From Gemmataceae bacterium (GTDB lineage: Bacteria > Planctomycetota > Planctomycetia > Gemmatales > Gemmataceae), in NCBI GenBank assembly GCA_009691815.1, contig SIAL01000002.1:1-31803 (forward strand): a DNA stretch of 31,803 bases, written 5' to 3'. Numbering within the stretch: the first letter of the stretch is position 1; each line of letters starts with the position of its first letter. Positions 6,079 through 12,904 of this stretch are shown piece by piece. Made by a program: the position numbers and the translations under genes. Below the pieces are notes generated by a model, which saw only the letters and a list, made by a program, of their open reading frames with translations, did not search any database and had not been told where the DNA came from.

Positions 6079-8982
6079 GTGCTTTTCGCCTTGCTCGTTT
6101 TCTGTCAAAGTTCGGTTCCGCCCGAACCAGCTGTAAATTTCGAACGGGACATCTTCCCTATCCTTTCCAAGCATTGCGTGGGTTGCCATGGTGGCAAAAA
6201 ACCCAAAGGAGGACTGGACCTTTCCCATGGGGCAAGTGCCCTTGCCGGAGGGAATTCCGGCCCCGCTCTTGTGGCCCACCAACCCGACAAAAGCCTGCTT
6301 CTGAGAGTCTTAACCGGACAGGAAGCCAACCTATTCATGCCCCCCGAGGGCACACCCAAACGGGAAAAACTTAGCGCCCTCGAAATTGCCCTCATTCGCT
6401 CGTGGATCCAAAGCGGGGGTTCTTGGCCCGGCGCGACCGACAAACCAGGCGGCTCCGATTGGTGGTCGCTAAAGCCCCTTGCCAAGGTTTCCGTTCCCGG
6501 CCAGGGCAATCCCATCGACGCCTTTCTCCAAAAAGCCTTGACCACCAAAGGCATCTCTTTCGCTCCCGAAGCCGATAAGCGCACCCTGCTGCGCCGCCTT
6601 GCAATAGATCTCACCGGGTTGGTTCCCACCCACAAAGAGATGGAAGCCTACCTAAACGACTCTTCCCCCAACGCCTATGAAAAGCAGGTCGACCGCCTCC
6701 TTGCCTCGATCCACCGGGCCGAGCGCATGGCCCGGTTTTGGATGGATTTGGCGCACTTTGGCGACACCCATGGATTCGATAAGGACCAACCCCGCCCCAA
6801 CGCTTGGCCCTATCGCGACTATCTGATTCGAGCCTTTCAAAGTGATCGACCCCTAAACCGGTTCATTGGTGAACAGGTCGCCGGCGATGCCCTTTACCCC
6901 GGTACCCGAGATGGCATCGAGGCCCTTGGATTCTTGGCTGCCGGGCCATGGGACTTTATCGGCCACGCCGAGGTGCCCGAAACCAAACTCGATGGCAGGG
7001 TTGCCCGTCACCTCGACCGAGACGATATGGTGGGCACAGTCATCAATACCTTTATGGGCATAACGGTGCAGTGTGCCCAGTGTCACAACCACAAGTTTGA
7101 TCCGATTCGCCAAGAGGATTACTACCGCCTTCAAGCGGTGTTTGCGGCGGTGGATCGGGCCGATCGGGTTTACCACGCCAATCCCCTCGTGGAAAAGGAG
7201 TATGCCTCTCTTCTAAAGGAGAAATCCAAACTCGAGGTGCGATTGGCCGCCTTGCCGGGCGGCTCCAAAGCGGACCTCGAGGCAAAGTTGCATAGCCTTG
7301 GCCTTCCCGCCCCGGGCAAATCCGAGGCTTTTGGTTTTCACACCGCCCTTCATGGAACAGCGAACCATCCTGAATGGATCAAAATCGACCTAGGAAAAGT
7401 GACCTCCCTTGCGCGGGTGGTAATCTGGCCGTGTCATGATGATTTTGGCAACATTGGGGCGGGATTTGGCTTTCCCACCGCACTCAAGGTCTATTTGGAT
7501 TCAACTCTCCTTTTCGAATCGGGCGACCTTCCCAACCCCGGGTTTGAGCCCCTTATCCTGCCCACAAAAGGGGCCATGGGACAGGTTTTGCGCCTAGAGA
7601 TCAGCAGGTTATCCCCAAGGCAGGGAGATTTCATGGCGGCCCTGGCCGAGGTCGAGGCCTTTGACCTATCGGCCACGAATCGGGCTTTGCGCATCGTTCC
7701 CTCCACCAGCTCCACGATTGAGGCCCCACCCCGATGGAGCCGATTAAACCTAACAGATGGGATTAAGTATGAAGCCAAGCCCGCCATCTTGAACCAAATG
7801 GTGGCCGTGCGGGAATCCATCCAAAAAGAAGCCTCGCGCCCGGCCAACACCGCAGTGGAGGCTCAAAGGCGCGATGCAGTAGCTTTGCAAAACGCAAACA
7901 ATGCCAAGCTTGCCCTGATCCCCGCGCCTTCAAAGGTTTTCGCGGCAACCATTCACAACGGATCGGGGGCGTTCAAGGGAACCGGCGCCAATGGCGGCAA
8001 ACCAAGGCAAATCTTCCTCCTTCAAAGGGGAAATGTCGCCAAGCCCCTAACCGAAGTGTTACCGGGGGCTATCCCATCGGTGGGTCATGCCAATGCGGAT
8101 TTCACAAAAGCCGTCGGGGATCAAGAACGCCGCGTCGCCTTGGCCCAATGGATCTTCCACCCGGACAACCCCCTCACCGGGCGGGTCTTTGTCAATCGCG
8201 TTTGGCGACTGCACATGGGCCGAGGTATCGTCGAAACCCCCTCGGATTTTGGCAAGATGGGAATGGCCCCAAGCCACCCGGAGTTACTGGATTGGCTGGC
8301 GGGTTGGTTTCAAAACAACGGCCAAAGTCCACGAGCCCTAAGTCGGCTTATTGTCACCAGTCGCTCCTACAAACAGGTGGCCCACGCCTCTCCATCCACC
8401 TTGGAGGCCGATCCGGCCAACCTCCTCTTTTCCCGTTACCGAAGGCATAGACTCGATGCGGAAACCTATCGGGATTCTCTCTTGTTGCTTTCGGGAAACC
8501 TCAAAGCGGATCCTTTTGGTCCACCATTCAAAGATTTCGTGGTGGAAAAACCCGAACACTCGCCCCACTACCTCTACGAAAAATCGGACCCCGCCGACAA
8601 AGCGACCCATCGTAGGGCGATCTATCGGTTTGTGGTCCGTTCTCAGCAGCATCCTTTCTTGACCACCCTCGATACCGCCGACCCTTCGCTAATGACCGAT
8701 AAACGAAACGAAACCATCGGCCCCTTGCAAGCCTTGGCCATGTGGAACAATCCCTTTGTGTTGGAGATGTCCCGTGGACTGGCAACCCAATTGGCCAAGG
8801 GGTTGAACCCGGTTGGAAAAACAGATTATGACGCGTTAGCCGTTAGGGTCTTCCAGACGGTTTTGCTAAGGGACCCAAGCGTTGCCGAGCGATTGGAATG
8901 GGCCCGGTTCATTCGTGACCAAGGATTGGAAAGCGCCGCTCGGGTGGGCTTCAACCTGGGCGAGTTTGTCTTTGTCGAATGA
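6079..8982 (+). CDS. Planctomycete PSCyt1/DUF1549/DUF1553 protein with two CxxCH motifs and an internal discoidin-like segment
   Basis: The predicted exported protein has about 967 residues. After a short hydrophobic leader comes a PSCyt1 region with NFERDIFPILSKHCVGCHGG (haem motif CVGCH at about 33-37). DUF1549 (about 145-350) holds LLRRLAIDLTGLVPT and ends with a second haem motif CAQCH (332-336) followed by NHKFDPI. Residues about 415-533 (HPEWIKIDLGKVTSLARVVIW and following) resemble a discoidin/F5-8C-type sugar-binding fold. DUF1553 (about 682-920) includes NPLTGRVFVNRVWRLHMGRGIV and the RPYLAQ-like ending region with NETIGPLQALAMWNNPFV. I chose the GTG at 6079. An ATG at 5965 would overlap menG by 79 nt and add residues unlike a leader. 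The family is usually paired with DUF1501 proteins and is thought to act on polysaccharides, but no reaction is proven. Confidence 0.88.
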   Translation: MLFALLVFCQSSVPPEPAVNFERDIFPILSKHCVGCHGGKKPKGGLDLSHGASALAGGNSGPALVAHQPDKSLLLRVLTGQEANLFMPPEGTPKREKLSALEIALIRSWIQSGGSWPGATDKPGGSDWWSLKPLAKVSVPGQGNPIDAFLQKALTTKGISFAPEADKRTLLRRLAIDLTGLVPTHKEMEAYLNDSSPNAYEKQVDRLLASIHRAERMARFWMDLAHFGDTHGFDKDQPRPNAWPYRDYLIRAFQSDRPLNRFIGEQVAGDALYPGTRDGIEALGFLAAGPWDFIGHAEVPETKLDGRVARHLDRDDMVGTVINTFMGITVQCAQCHNHKFDPIRQEDYYRLQAVFAAVDRADRVYHANPLVEKEYASLLKEKSKLEVRLAALPGGSKADLEAKLHSLGLPAPGKSEAFGFHTALHGTANHPEWIKIDLGKVTSLARVVIWPCHDDFGNIGAGFGFPTALKVYLDSTLLFESGDLPNPGFEPLILPTKGAMGQVLRLEISRLSPRQGDFMAALAEVEAFDLSATNRALRIVPSTSSTIEAPPRWSRLNLTDGIKYEAKPAILNQMVAVRESIQKEASRPANTAVEAQRRDAVALQNANNAKLALIPAPSKVFAATIHNGSGAFKGTGANGGKPRQIFLLQRGNVAKPLTEVLPGAIPSVGHANADFTKAVGDQERRVALAQWIFHPDNPLTGRVFVNRVWRLHMGRGIVETPSDFGKMGMAPSHPELLDWLAGWFQNNGQSPRALSRLIVTSRSYKQVAHASPSTLEADPANLLFSRYRRHRLDAETYRDSLLLLSGNLKADPFGPPFKDFVVEKPEHSPHYLYEKSDPADKATHRRAIYRFVVRSQQHPFLTTLDTADPSLMTDKRNETIGPLQALAMWNNPFVLEMSRGLATQLAKGLNPVGKTDYDALAVRVFQTVLLRDPSVAERLEWARFIRDQGLESAARVGFNLGEFVFVE

Positions 8983-8993
8983 GGACCTAGATC

Positions 8994-10487
8994 ATGAACA
9001 AAGCCGAATGGACAACCAATGAAATGAAAAACAATCGCCGCGAATTTCTTTGGCAATCGGGCGGAGGATTGGGGGGCATTGCCCTTGCCGCGATGCTTGA
9101 CAACAAAGCCGCCGCAGGGGACCTTTTGTCCGCACTGGAGCCGGTTAGGACCAATCACCCACCCAAGGCCAAACGGGTTATCCAGCTCTTTATGGCGGGG
9201 GCCGCCAGTCAGGTTGACCTGTTCGATTACAAACCCGAACTTTTCAAACGCCATGGCCAGCCTTCCGAACTCAAAGGAAAAATAGAAGCCTTTCAGGACG
9301 GATTAGGGCCATGGCTAAGGCCCATTTGGGATTTTGCCCCGCATGGTCAATCGGGGAAAATGCTGGGAAGCGTGGTGGCCCCATTGGGCAAGGTTGTGGA
9401 TGAAATCGCCTTTGTTCACAACATGACAGGCAAAACGGGAATCCACAGCCAAGCCACCTACCTTCAGGCCACCGGTTTTCAAAGTCCCGGTTTTCCCGGC
9501 ATGGGGTGCTGGGCCAGTTATGGTTTGGGTTCCCTCAACCAAAACCTTCCTACTTTTGTGGTCCTACCCGATCATCGGGGTTACGCCAGCAATGGCCCCA
9601 AAAATTGGGACAATGCTTTTTTGCCGGGCCAGCATCAAGGGACCATTCTTCGGCCAGGCACCGCCAACCCACTCCCGGACCTGTTTCCCAACCAAAAGGA
9701 CATTTCAGGGTTTGGGATAGCGGAAAAAGAAGCTTTGGCGCTGTTGGTTCGTAGCGACCGGGGTTATGGGGCCAACCGAACGATGGACTCGCGCATGGGG
9801 TCAAGGATTAAGAGCTATGAATTGGCGGCGGCAATGCAGCTGGCGGCTCCGGAGGCCATGGACCTAACAAAGGAAACAAAATGGACACAAGATCTTTATG
9901 GCATCAAACCGCCGGGAACCGCCTTCGAAAAAGAAATCAATTTGCCCGAAGAAGCCGACTATATGGGCCGTAAGTGCTTGGTGGCAAGGCGTTTACTGGA
10001 ACGGGGCGTTCGTTTTGTGCAAATCTGGTCCGGCTGTGACAATGGTTTTCCAAGGCGAAACTGGGACAGTCACGAGGACATTGAGCGGGATCATGGCCCC
10101 TTGGCGGGAGGCATGGCGATTGCGGTGGCCGGACTTCTGGCGGACTTAAAACAGAGGGGAATGCTCGAAGATACGGTGGTTTTTTGGACGACTGAGTTTG
10201 GCAGGTTGCCCTGTTCCCAAGGGGGGAAAGGGCGCGATCACAACCCCTATGGTTTCACCAGCTGGATGGCCGGGGGGGGCATCCGAGGGGGAATTTCCGT
10301 CGGTCCAAGCGATGATTTTGGCCTGGCCCCTGCGGAATCCTCAAAAGGTACCCAAGTTTACGACCTCCATGCGACTATCCTCCATGTGTTGGGTTTGGAC
10401 CACACAAGGCTTACTTTTCGCACGAATGGGATTGATCGGCGGCTAACCGATGTCCACGGAAGGGTAATGACAGAAATTTTAGCCTAA
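8994..10487 (+). CDS. DUF1501 family protein, Tat-exported
   Basis: The 497-residue product begins 11 nt after the PSCyt/DUF1549/DUF1553 stop, with GAGGA upstream of its ATG. This makes the usual planctomycete two-gene unit. A twin-arginine signal is visible: NNRREFLW at 13-20 followed by GGGLGGIALAAML. The body has DUF1501 hallmarks: KRVIQLFMAGAASQVDLFDYKPEL, the central GIHSQATYLQATG, and the C-terminal VVFWTTEFGRLPCSQGGKGRDHNPYGF and YDLHATILHVLGLDH. DUF1501 belongs to the sulfatase/alkaline-phosphatase-like fold, and the Asp/His residues in GRDHNP and DLHATILH fit metal ligands of that fold. The substrate is unknown. Sulfated or other algal-type polysaccharide processing has been proposed for such pairs but is inference. 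Confidence 0.9.
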   Translation: MNKAEWTTNEMKNNRREFLWQSGGGLGGIALAAMLDNKAAAGDLLSALEPVRTNHPPKAKRVIQLFMAGAASQVDLFDYKPELFKRHGQPSELKGKIEAFQDGLGPWLRPIWDFAPHGQSGKMLGSVVAPLGKVVDEIAFVHNMTGKTGIHSQATYLQATGFQSPGFPGMGCWASYGLGSLNQNLPTFVVLPDHRGYASNGPKNWDNAFLPGQHQGTILRPGTANPLPDLFPNQKDISGFGIAEKEALALLVRSDRGYGANRTMDSRMGSRIKSYELAAAMQLAAPEAMDLTKETKWTQDLYGIKPPGTAFEKEINLPEEADYMGRKCLVARRLLERGVRFVQIWSGCDNGFPRRNWDSHEDIERDHGPLAGGMAIAVAGLLADLKQRGMLEDTVVFWTTEFGRLPCSQGGKGRDHNPYGFTSWMAGGGIRGGISVGPSDDFGLAPAESSKGTQVYDLHATILHVLGLDHTRLTFRTNGIDRRLTDVHGRVMTEILA

Positions 10488-10526
10488 ATGGACTGGTCGA
10501 ATGGGACCAAAAGACTGAGAATTGAC

Positions 10527-10555
10527 TTGATAACAAAGCCAAACAAGGCTATGGT
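10527..10555 (+). promoter_or_regulatory. Candidate sigma-70 type promoter of the tRNA-tuf operon
   Basis: The -35 box TTGATA (10527-10532) matches 5 of 6 consensus bases. A 17-nt spacer leads to TATGGT (10550-10555), which matches 4 of 6. The expected start lies around 10562, about 16 nt before the first tRNA. An overlapping TTGACT at 10522 is an alternative -35 with poor spacing. Not experimentally supported. Confidence 0.5.
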
Positions 10556-10577
10556 TGTACTTCCCCAACCCGGCTTT

Positions 10578-10649
10578 GCTGGCGTAGCTCAATGGCAGAG
10601 CACTGGTTTTGTAAACCAGATGTTGTGGGTTCAAGTCCCACCGCTAGCT
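10578..10649 (+). tRNA. tRNA-Thr (UGU anticodon)
   Basis: The acceptor stem is GCTGGCG with CGCTAGC (one G-T pair), the D stem GCTC/GAGC, the anticodon stem CTGGT/ACCAG with TGT at 10610-10612, and the T arm GTGGG-TTCAAGT-CCCAC. No CCA is encoded. It reads ACA (and ACN) codons. It is the first gene of the operon and corresponds in position to E. coli thrU. Confidence 0.96.
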
Positions 10650-10717
10650 TTCTCAATGAAAAGGGGTTTAGGGTGGGGCTTTTGGTTTTACGGAAAAGGA
10701 GTTAAGGGCAAACATTC

Positions 10718-10801
10718 GGGCAGGTGGCCGAGCGGCCAATGGCATCAGACTGTAAATCTGACGAACTTAGTTCTACGGGGGTTCAAATCCCTCCCTGCCC
10801 A
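10718..10801 (+). tRNA. tRNA-Tyr (GUA anticodon)
   Basis: The acceptor stem is GGGCAGG with CCTGCCC. The anticodon stem TCAGA/TCTGA holds GTA at 10752-10754. A long variable arm (class II tRNA) follows, then a GGGGG/CCCTC T stem with TTCAAAT loop. The length is 84 nt. No CCA is encoded. It is equivalent in position to E. coli tyrU. Confidence 0.95.
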
Positions 10802-10809
10802 TTTGAAAT

Positions 10810-10855
10810 AGATTTGTTTAGGCGGGGAATCGTGGGATTCCTTTCCCCCAAATCT
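10810..10855 (+). other. Hairpin between tRNA-Tyr and tRNA-Gly
   Basis: The outer stem AGATTTG/CAAATCT and the inner stem GGAATC/GATTCC (loop GTGG) could fold into one long structure with GG/CC pairing between them. No T-run follows. It may be a processing signal separating the tRNA precursors. Function is inferred only. Confidence 0.4.
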
Positions 10856-10881
10856 GTCCCTTTTCCGGGTAAAAGCCAATT

Positions 10882-10954
10882 GCGGGCGTAGCTCAATGGC
10901 TAGAGCACCTGCCTTCCAAGCAGGATGTTGTGGGTTCGAGTCCCATCGCCCGCT
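10882..10954 (+). tRNA. tRNA-Gly (UCC anticodon)
   Basis: The acceptor is GCGGGCG with CGCCCGC, the D stem GCTC/GAGC, the anticodon stem CCTGC/GCAGG with loop CTTCCAA and anticodon TCC, and the T arm GTGGG-TTCGAGT-CCCAT. The length is 73 nt, with no encoded CCA. It matches E. coli glyT in position and anticodon. Confidence 0.96.
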
Positions 10955-10965
10955 CTGGATTTATG

Positions 10966-11005
10966 ACAATCAGGTTATATCCTGATTGTTTGGGTCCTTT
11001 TTTTT
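10966..11005 (+). terminator. Terminator-like hairpin with T8 between tRNA-Gly and tRNA-Thr
   Basis: A perfect 9-bp stem ACAATCAGG/CCTGATTGT (10966-10989) has a 6-nt loop. Eight nt later comes a run of eight T (10998-11005), ending directly at the next tRNA. The gap between stem and T-run is larger than in a classic terminator, so it may be a weak attenuator or an RNA processing site. Confidence 0.4.
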
Positions 11006-11077
<72 letters not shown>

Positions 11078-11179
11078 TTGGGTCGAAAGAAGAGGCCCGA
11101 CCGGAGTGGATTTTTGAGAAATCAGGTATGATTCTCTAAACGCCATTTTAGGCTTTTTGGTATTCTTGAACCAGATGTT

Positions 11180-11206
11180 GCCCGCATACGGCGGGCCCAA
11201 CTTTTT
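11180..11206 (+). promoter_or_regulatory. Hairpin plus T5 in the tuf leader
   Basis: A 6-bp all-G/C stem GCCCGC/GCGGGC (11180-11196) with a 5-nt loop is followed by CCAAC and then TTTTT (11202-11206), just upstream of the tuf ribosome site. A second imperfect hairpin lies at about 11113-11140. This may be an attenuator or RNA-processing element that sets tuf levels relative to the tRNAs. Confidence 0.4.
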
Positions 11207-11223
11207 GCACCTTCGGAGGGGCG

Positions 11224-12447
11224 ATGGCTAAGGAAGAGTTTAAGCGGACAAAACCGCATGTGAATGTTGGAACCATTGGACATATTGACCATGGGAAGAC
11301 AACAACAACCGCCGCTATGGTGGCCCGTCAAGGGCACATCAATAAGGTGGCCAATGTAAAAACCTATAAGGAAATCGCAAAGGGTGGAACCGAGCGCGAC
11401 GAACTTAAAACGGTGACCATTGCCGCCGCCCATGTGGAATACGAGTCGGCAACCCGACACTATGCCCATGTGGATTGCCCAGGACACGCCGACTATATCA
11501 AAAACATGATCACCGGCGCCGCCCAAATGGACGGAGCCATTTTGGTGGTTGCGGCCGATGCGGGTGTTATGCCCCAGACTCGTGAGCATATTCTGCTCGC
11601 TCGTCAGGTGGGCGTGCCCAAAATCGTTGTCTATCTCAACAAAATCGATGTTGCCTTGGCGGATGATCCGGCGGGCGAACTGGTTGAACTCGTTGAAATG
11701 GAAATCCGCGAACTGCTTACCAAGTACGGCTTTCCCGGTGACGAAATCCCCATCATTCGTGGGAACTCGTTAGCGGTTATGCAAAGTCTTGGCAAAGACG
11801 ATGTCGCAGGCAAGTGCATCGACGACCTTCTTGCCGCCGTTGACTCGTATATTCCCATCCCCACCCGTGAAAAAGACAAACCCTTCCTCATGAGCATTGA
11901 GGATGTGTTTTCCATCAAGGGTCGTGGAACCGTTGGCACCGGCCGCATCGAGCGCGGCGCTGTCAAGGTTGGCGACGAAGTCGAAATCGTCGGCTTGCGT
12001 AAAGACATCCGCAAAACCACCGTCACCGGTGTGGAAATGTTCCAGAAAACGCTCGGCTACGGCGAGGCGGGCGACAATGTCGGCGTGCTTCTTCGCGGCA
12101 TCGACCGTCACGATCTGGAACGGGGCCAAGTGCTCGCCAAACCAGGCAGCATTCCTCCTCACACCAATTTCGAAGCGCAAGTGTACATCCTCTCGAAAGA
12201 AGAGGGTGGTCGCTCGACGGCATTCTTCACCGGATACCGACCCCAGTTCTATTTCCGCACCACTGATGTTACCGGAAACATTAAGCTTCCGGAAAACATT
12301 GAAATGGTTATGCCCGGTGAAACCGTTGCGTTCACCGTTGAGCTCCTTCCTGAGAGCCCCATTGCCATGGACGAAGGCCTTCGCTTCGCCATTCGTGAAG
12401 GTGGTCGTACGGTCGGCTCAGGCGTAGTTACCAAAATCTTGGCGTAA
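11224..12447 (+). CDS. tuf: Elongation factor Tu
   Basis: This GTPase delivers aminoacyl-tRNA to the ribosome. The 407-residue product is longer than the usual 394 or so. GGAGG precedes the ATG. The P-loop GHIDHGKTT (19-27), DCPGH (84-88) and NKID (139-142) are intact. Domains 2 and 3 are typical (RGTVGTGRIERG, GYRPQFYFRTTDVTG, FAIREGGRTVGSGVVTKIL). Switch I is unusual: where most EF-Tu have RGITINTSH, this one reads KTVTIAAAH (62-70). The Mg-binding Thr of switch I is kept (Thr65), while the Arg-Gly before it and the Asn-Thr-Ser after it are changed. Preceding residues 35-60 (RQGHINKVANVKTYKEIAKGG...) also differ. The G5 motif is NSL instead of SAL. It sits directly after the four tRNAs, in the same order as E. 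coli tufB. Confidence 0.97.
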   Translation: MAKEEFKRTKPHVNVGTIGHIDHGKTTTTAAMVARQGHINKVANVKTYKEIAKGGTERDELKTVTIAAAHVEYESATRHYAHVDCPGHADYIKNMITGAAQMDGAILVVAADAGVMPQTREHILLARQVGVPKIVVYLNKIDVALADDPAGELVELVEMEIRELLTKYGFPGDEIPIIRGNSLAVMQSLGKDDVAGKCIDDLLAAVDSYIPIPTREKDKPFLMSIEDVFSIKGRGTVGTGRIERGAVKVGDEVEIVGLRKDIRKTTVTGVEMFQKTLGYGEAGDNVGVLLRGIDRHDLERGQVLAKPGSIPPHTNFEAQVYILSKEEGGRSTAFFTGYRPQFYFRTTDVTGNIKLPENIEMVMPGETVAFTVELLPESPIAMDEGLRFAIREGGRTVGSGVVTKILA

Positions 12448-12471
12448 GCTAAGAAGAAATCATCGCCTTTT

Positions 12472-12498
12472 GCGCCCGACGGAAACTCCGCCGGGTGC
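12472..12498 (+). other. Stable hairpin downstream of tuf
   Basis: The 12-nt arms (GCGCCCGACGGA and TCCGCCGGGTGC) pair with one A/C mismatch and one G-T pair around a 3-nt AAC loop. No T-run follows, so it does not look like a terminator. It may protect the tuf mRNA 3' end or be a processing site before rpmG. Confidence 0.5.
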
Positions 12499-12553
12499 TG
12501 GGCGTGATAGAAATCATGAGTCCTTTGCGTTTTGAGAAAGTAAGGGTTGGGTC

Positions 12554-12706
12554 ATGCGCGAATATGTGTGGTTAGAATGCACGGAATCAGGCGAGCGGAA
12601 CTACCGGGTTCAAAAAGAAACCCGTGGAGCCGAGAGACTCGAACGGAAGAAATATTGCCCTCGTTTGCGCAAGGTGACCATCCACAAGGAAACGCGCAAA
12701 AAGTAG
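12554..12706 (+). CDS. rpmG: Ribosomal protein bL33
   Basis: This 50-residue reading frame encodes bL33 of the large ribosomal subunit. The pattern MREYVWLECTESGERNYRVQ, then LERKKYCPRLRKVTIHKE, fits L33 (usual MRxxxxLxCTxCxxRNY and KKYCPxCxKxTxHKE). In many L33 proteins four Cys in two CxxC pairs bind zinc. Here each pair has lost its second Cys (CTES and CPRL), leaving one Cys each, so zinc binding is unlikely or altered. TAAGGG upstream of the ATG may serve as ribosome site. The position between tuf and tRNA-Trp/secE is the common bacterial one. Confidence 0.93.
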   Translation: MREYVWLECTESGERNYRVQKETRGAERLERKKYCPRLRKVTIHKETRKK

Positions 12707-12710
12707 CATA

Positions 12711-12744
12711 TCTTTTTGAAAGGTGAGTTTCCCTTTCAAAAAGA
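12711..12744 (+). other. 13-bp perfect inverted repeat between rpmG and tRNA-Trp
   Basis: TCTTTTTGAAAGG (12711-12723) pairs perfectly with CCTTTCAAAAAGA (12732-12744) around an 8-nt loop TGAGTTTC. It starts 5 nt after the rpmG stop and ends 8 nt before tRNA-Trp. There is no T-run beyond the stem. It is likely an RNA processing or stability element that frees the tRNA from the mRNA. A role as a partial terminator is less likely. Confidence 0.6.
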
Positions 12745-12752
12745 CCGGAAAT

Positions 12753-12825
12753 ACGGGCGTAGCTCAATTGGCAGAGCACCGGTCTCCAAAACCGGGGGTT
12801 GAAGGTTCGACTCCCTCCGCCCGTG
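12753..12825 (+). tRNA. tRNA-Trp (CCA anticodon)
   Basis: The acceptor ACGGGCG pairs with CGCCCGT, the D stem is GCTC/GAGC, the anticodon stem CCGGT/ACCGG with loop CTCCAAA gives anticodon CCA, and the T stem is GAAGG/CTCCC-like with TTCGACT loop (imperfect). The length is 73 nt. Its place between rpmG and secE is common in bacteria outside the enteric group. Confidence 0.94.
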
Positions 12826-12904
12826 CTTCAAGTTACCTAGGAATAACCAAAATGGGGCGAACGAAACTCGCCGCCCCGGCTTTGATTGGAAGATAAGCGA
12901 AACT

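Noticed and set aside
10488..10811. Open frame spanning tRNA-Thr and tRNA-Tyr
   Set aside because: It runs through two well-formed tRNA genes, so it is chance.
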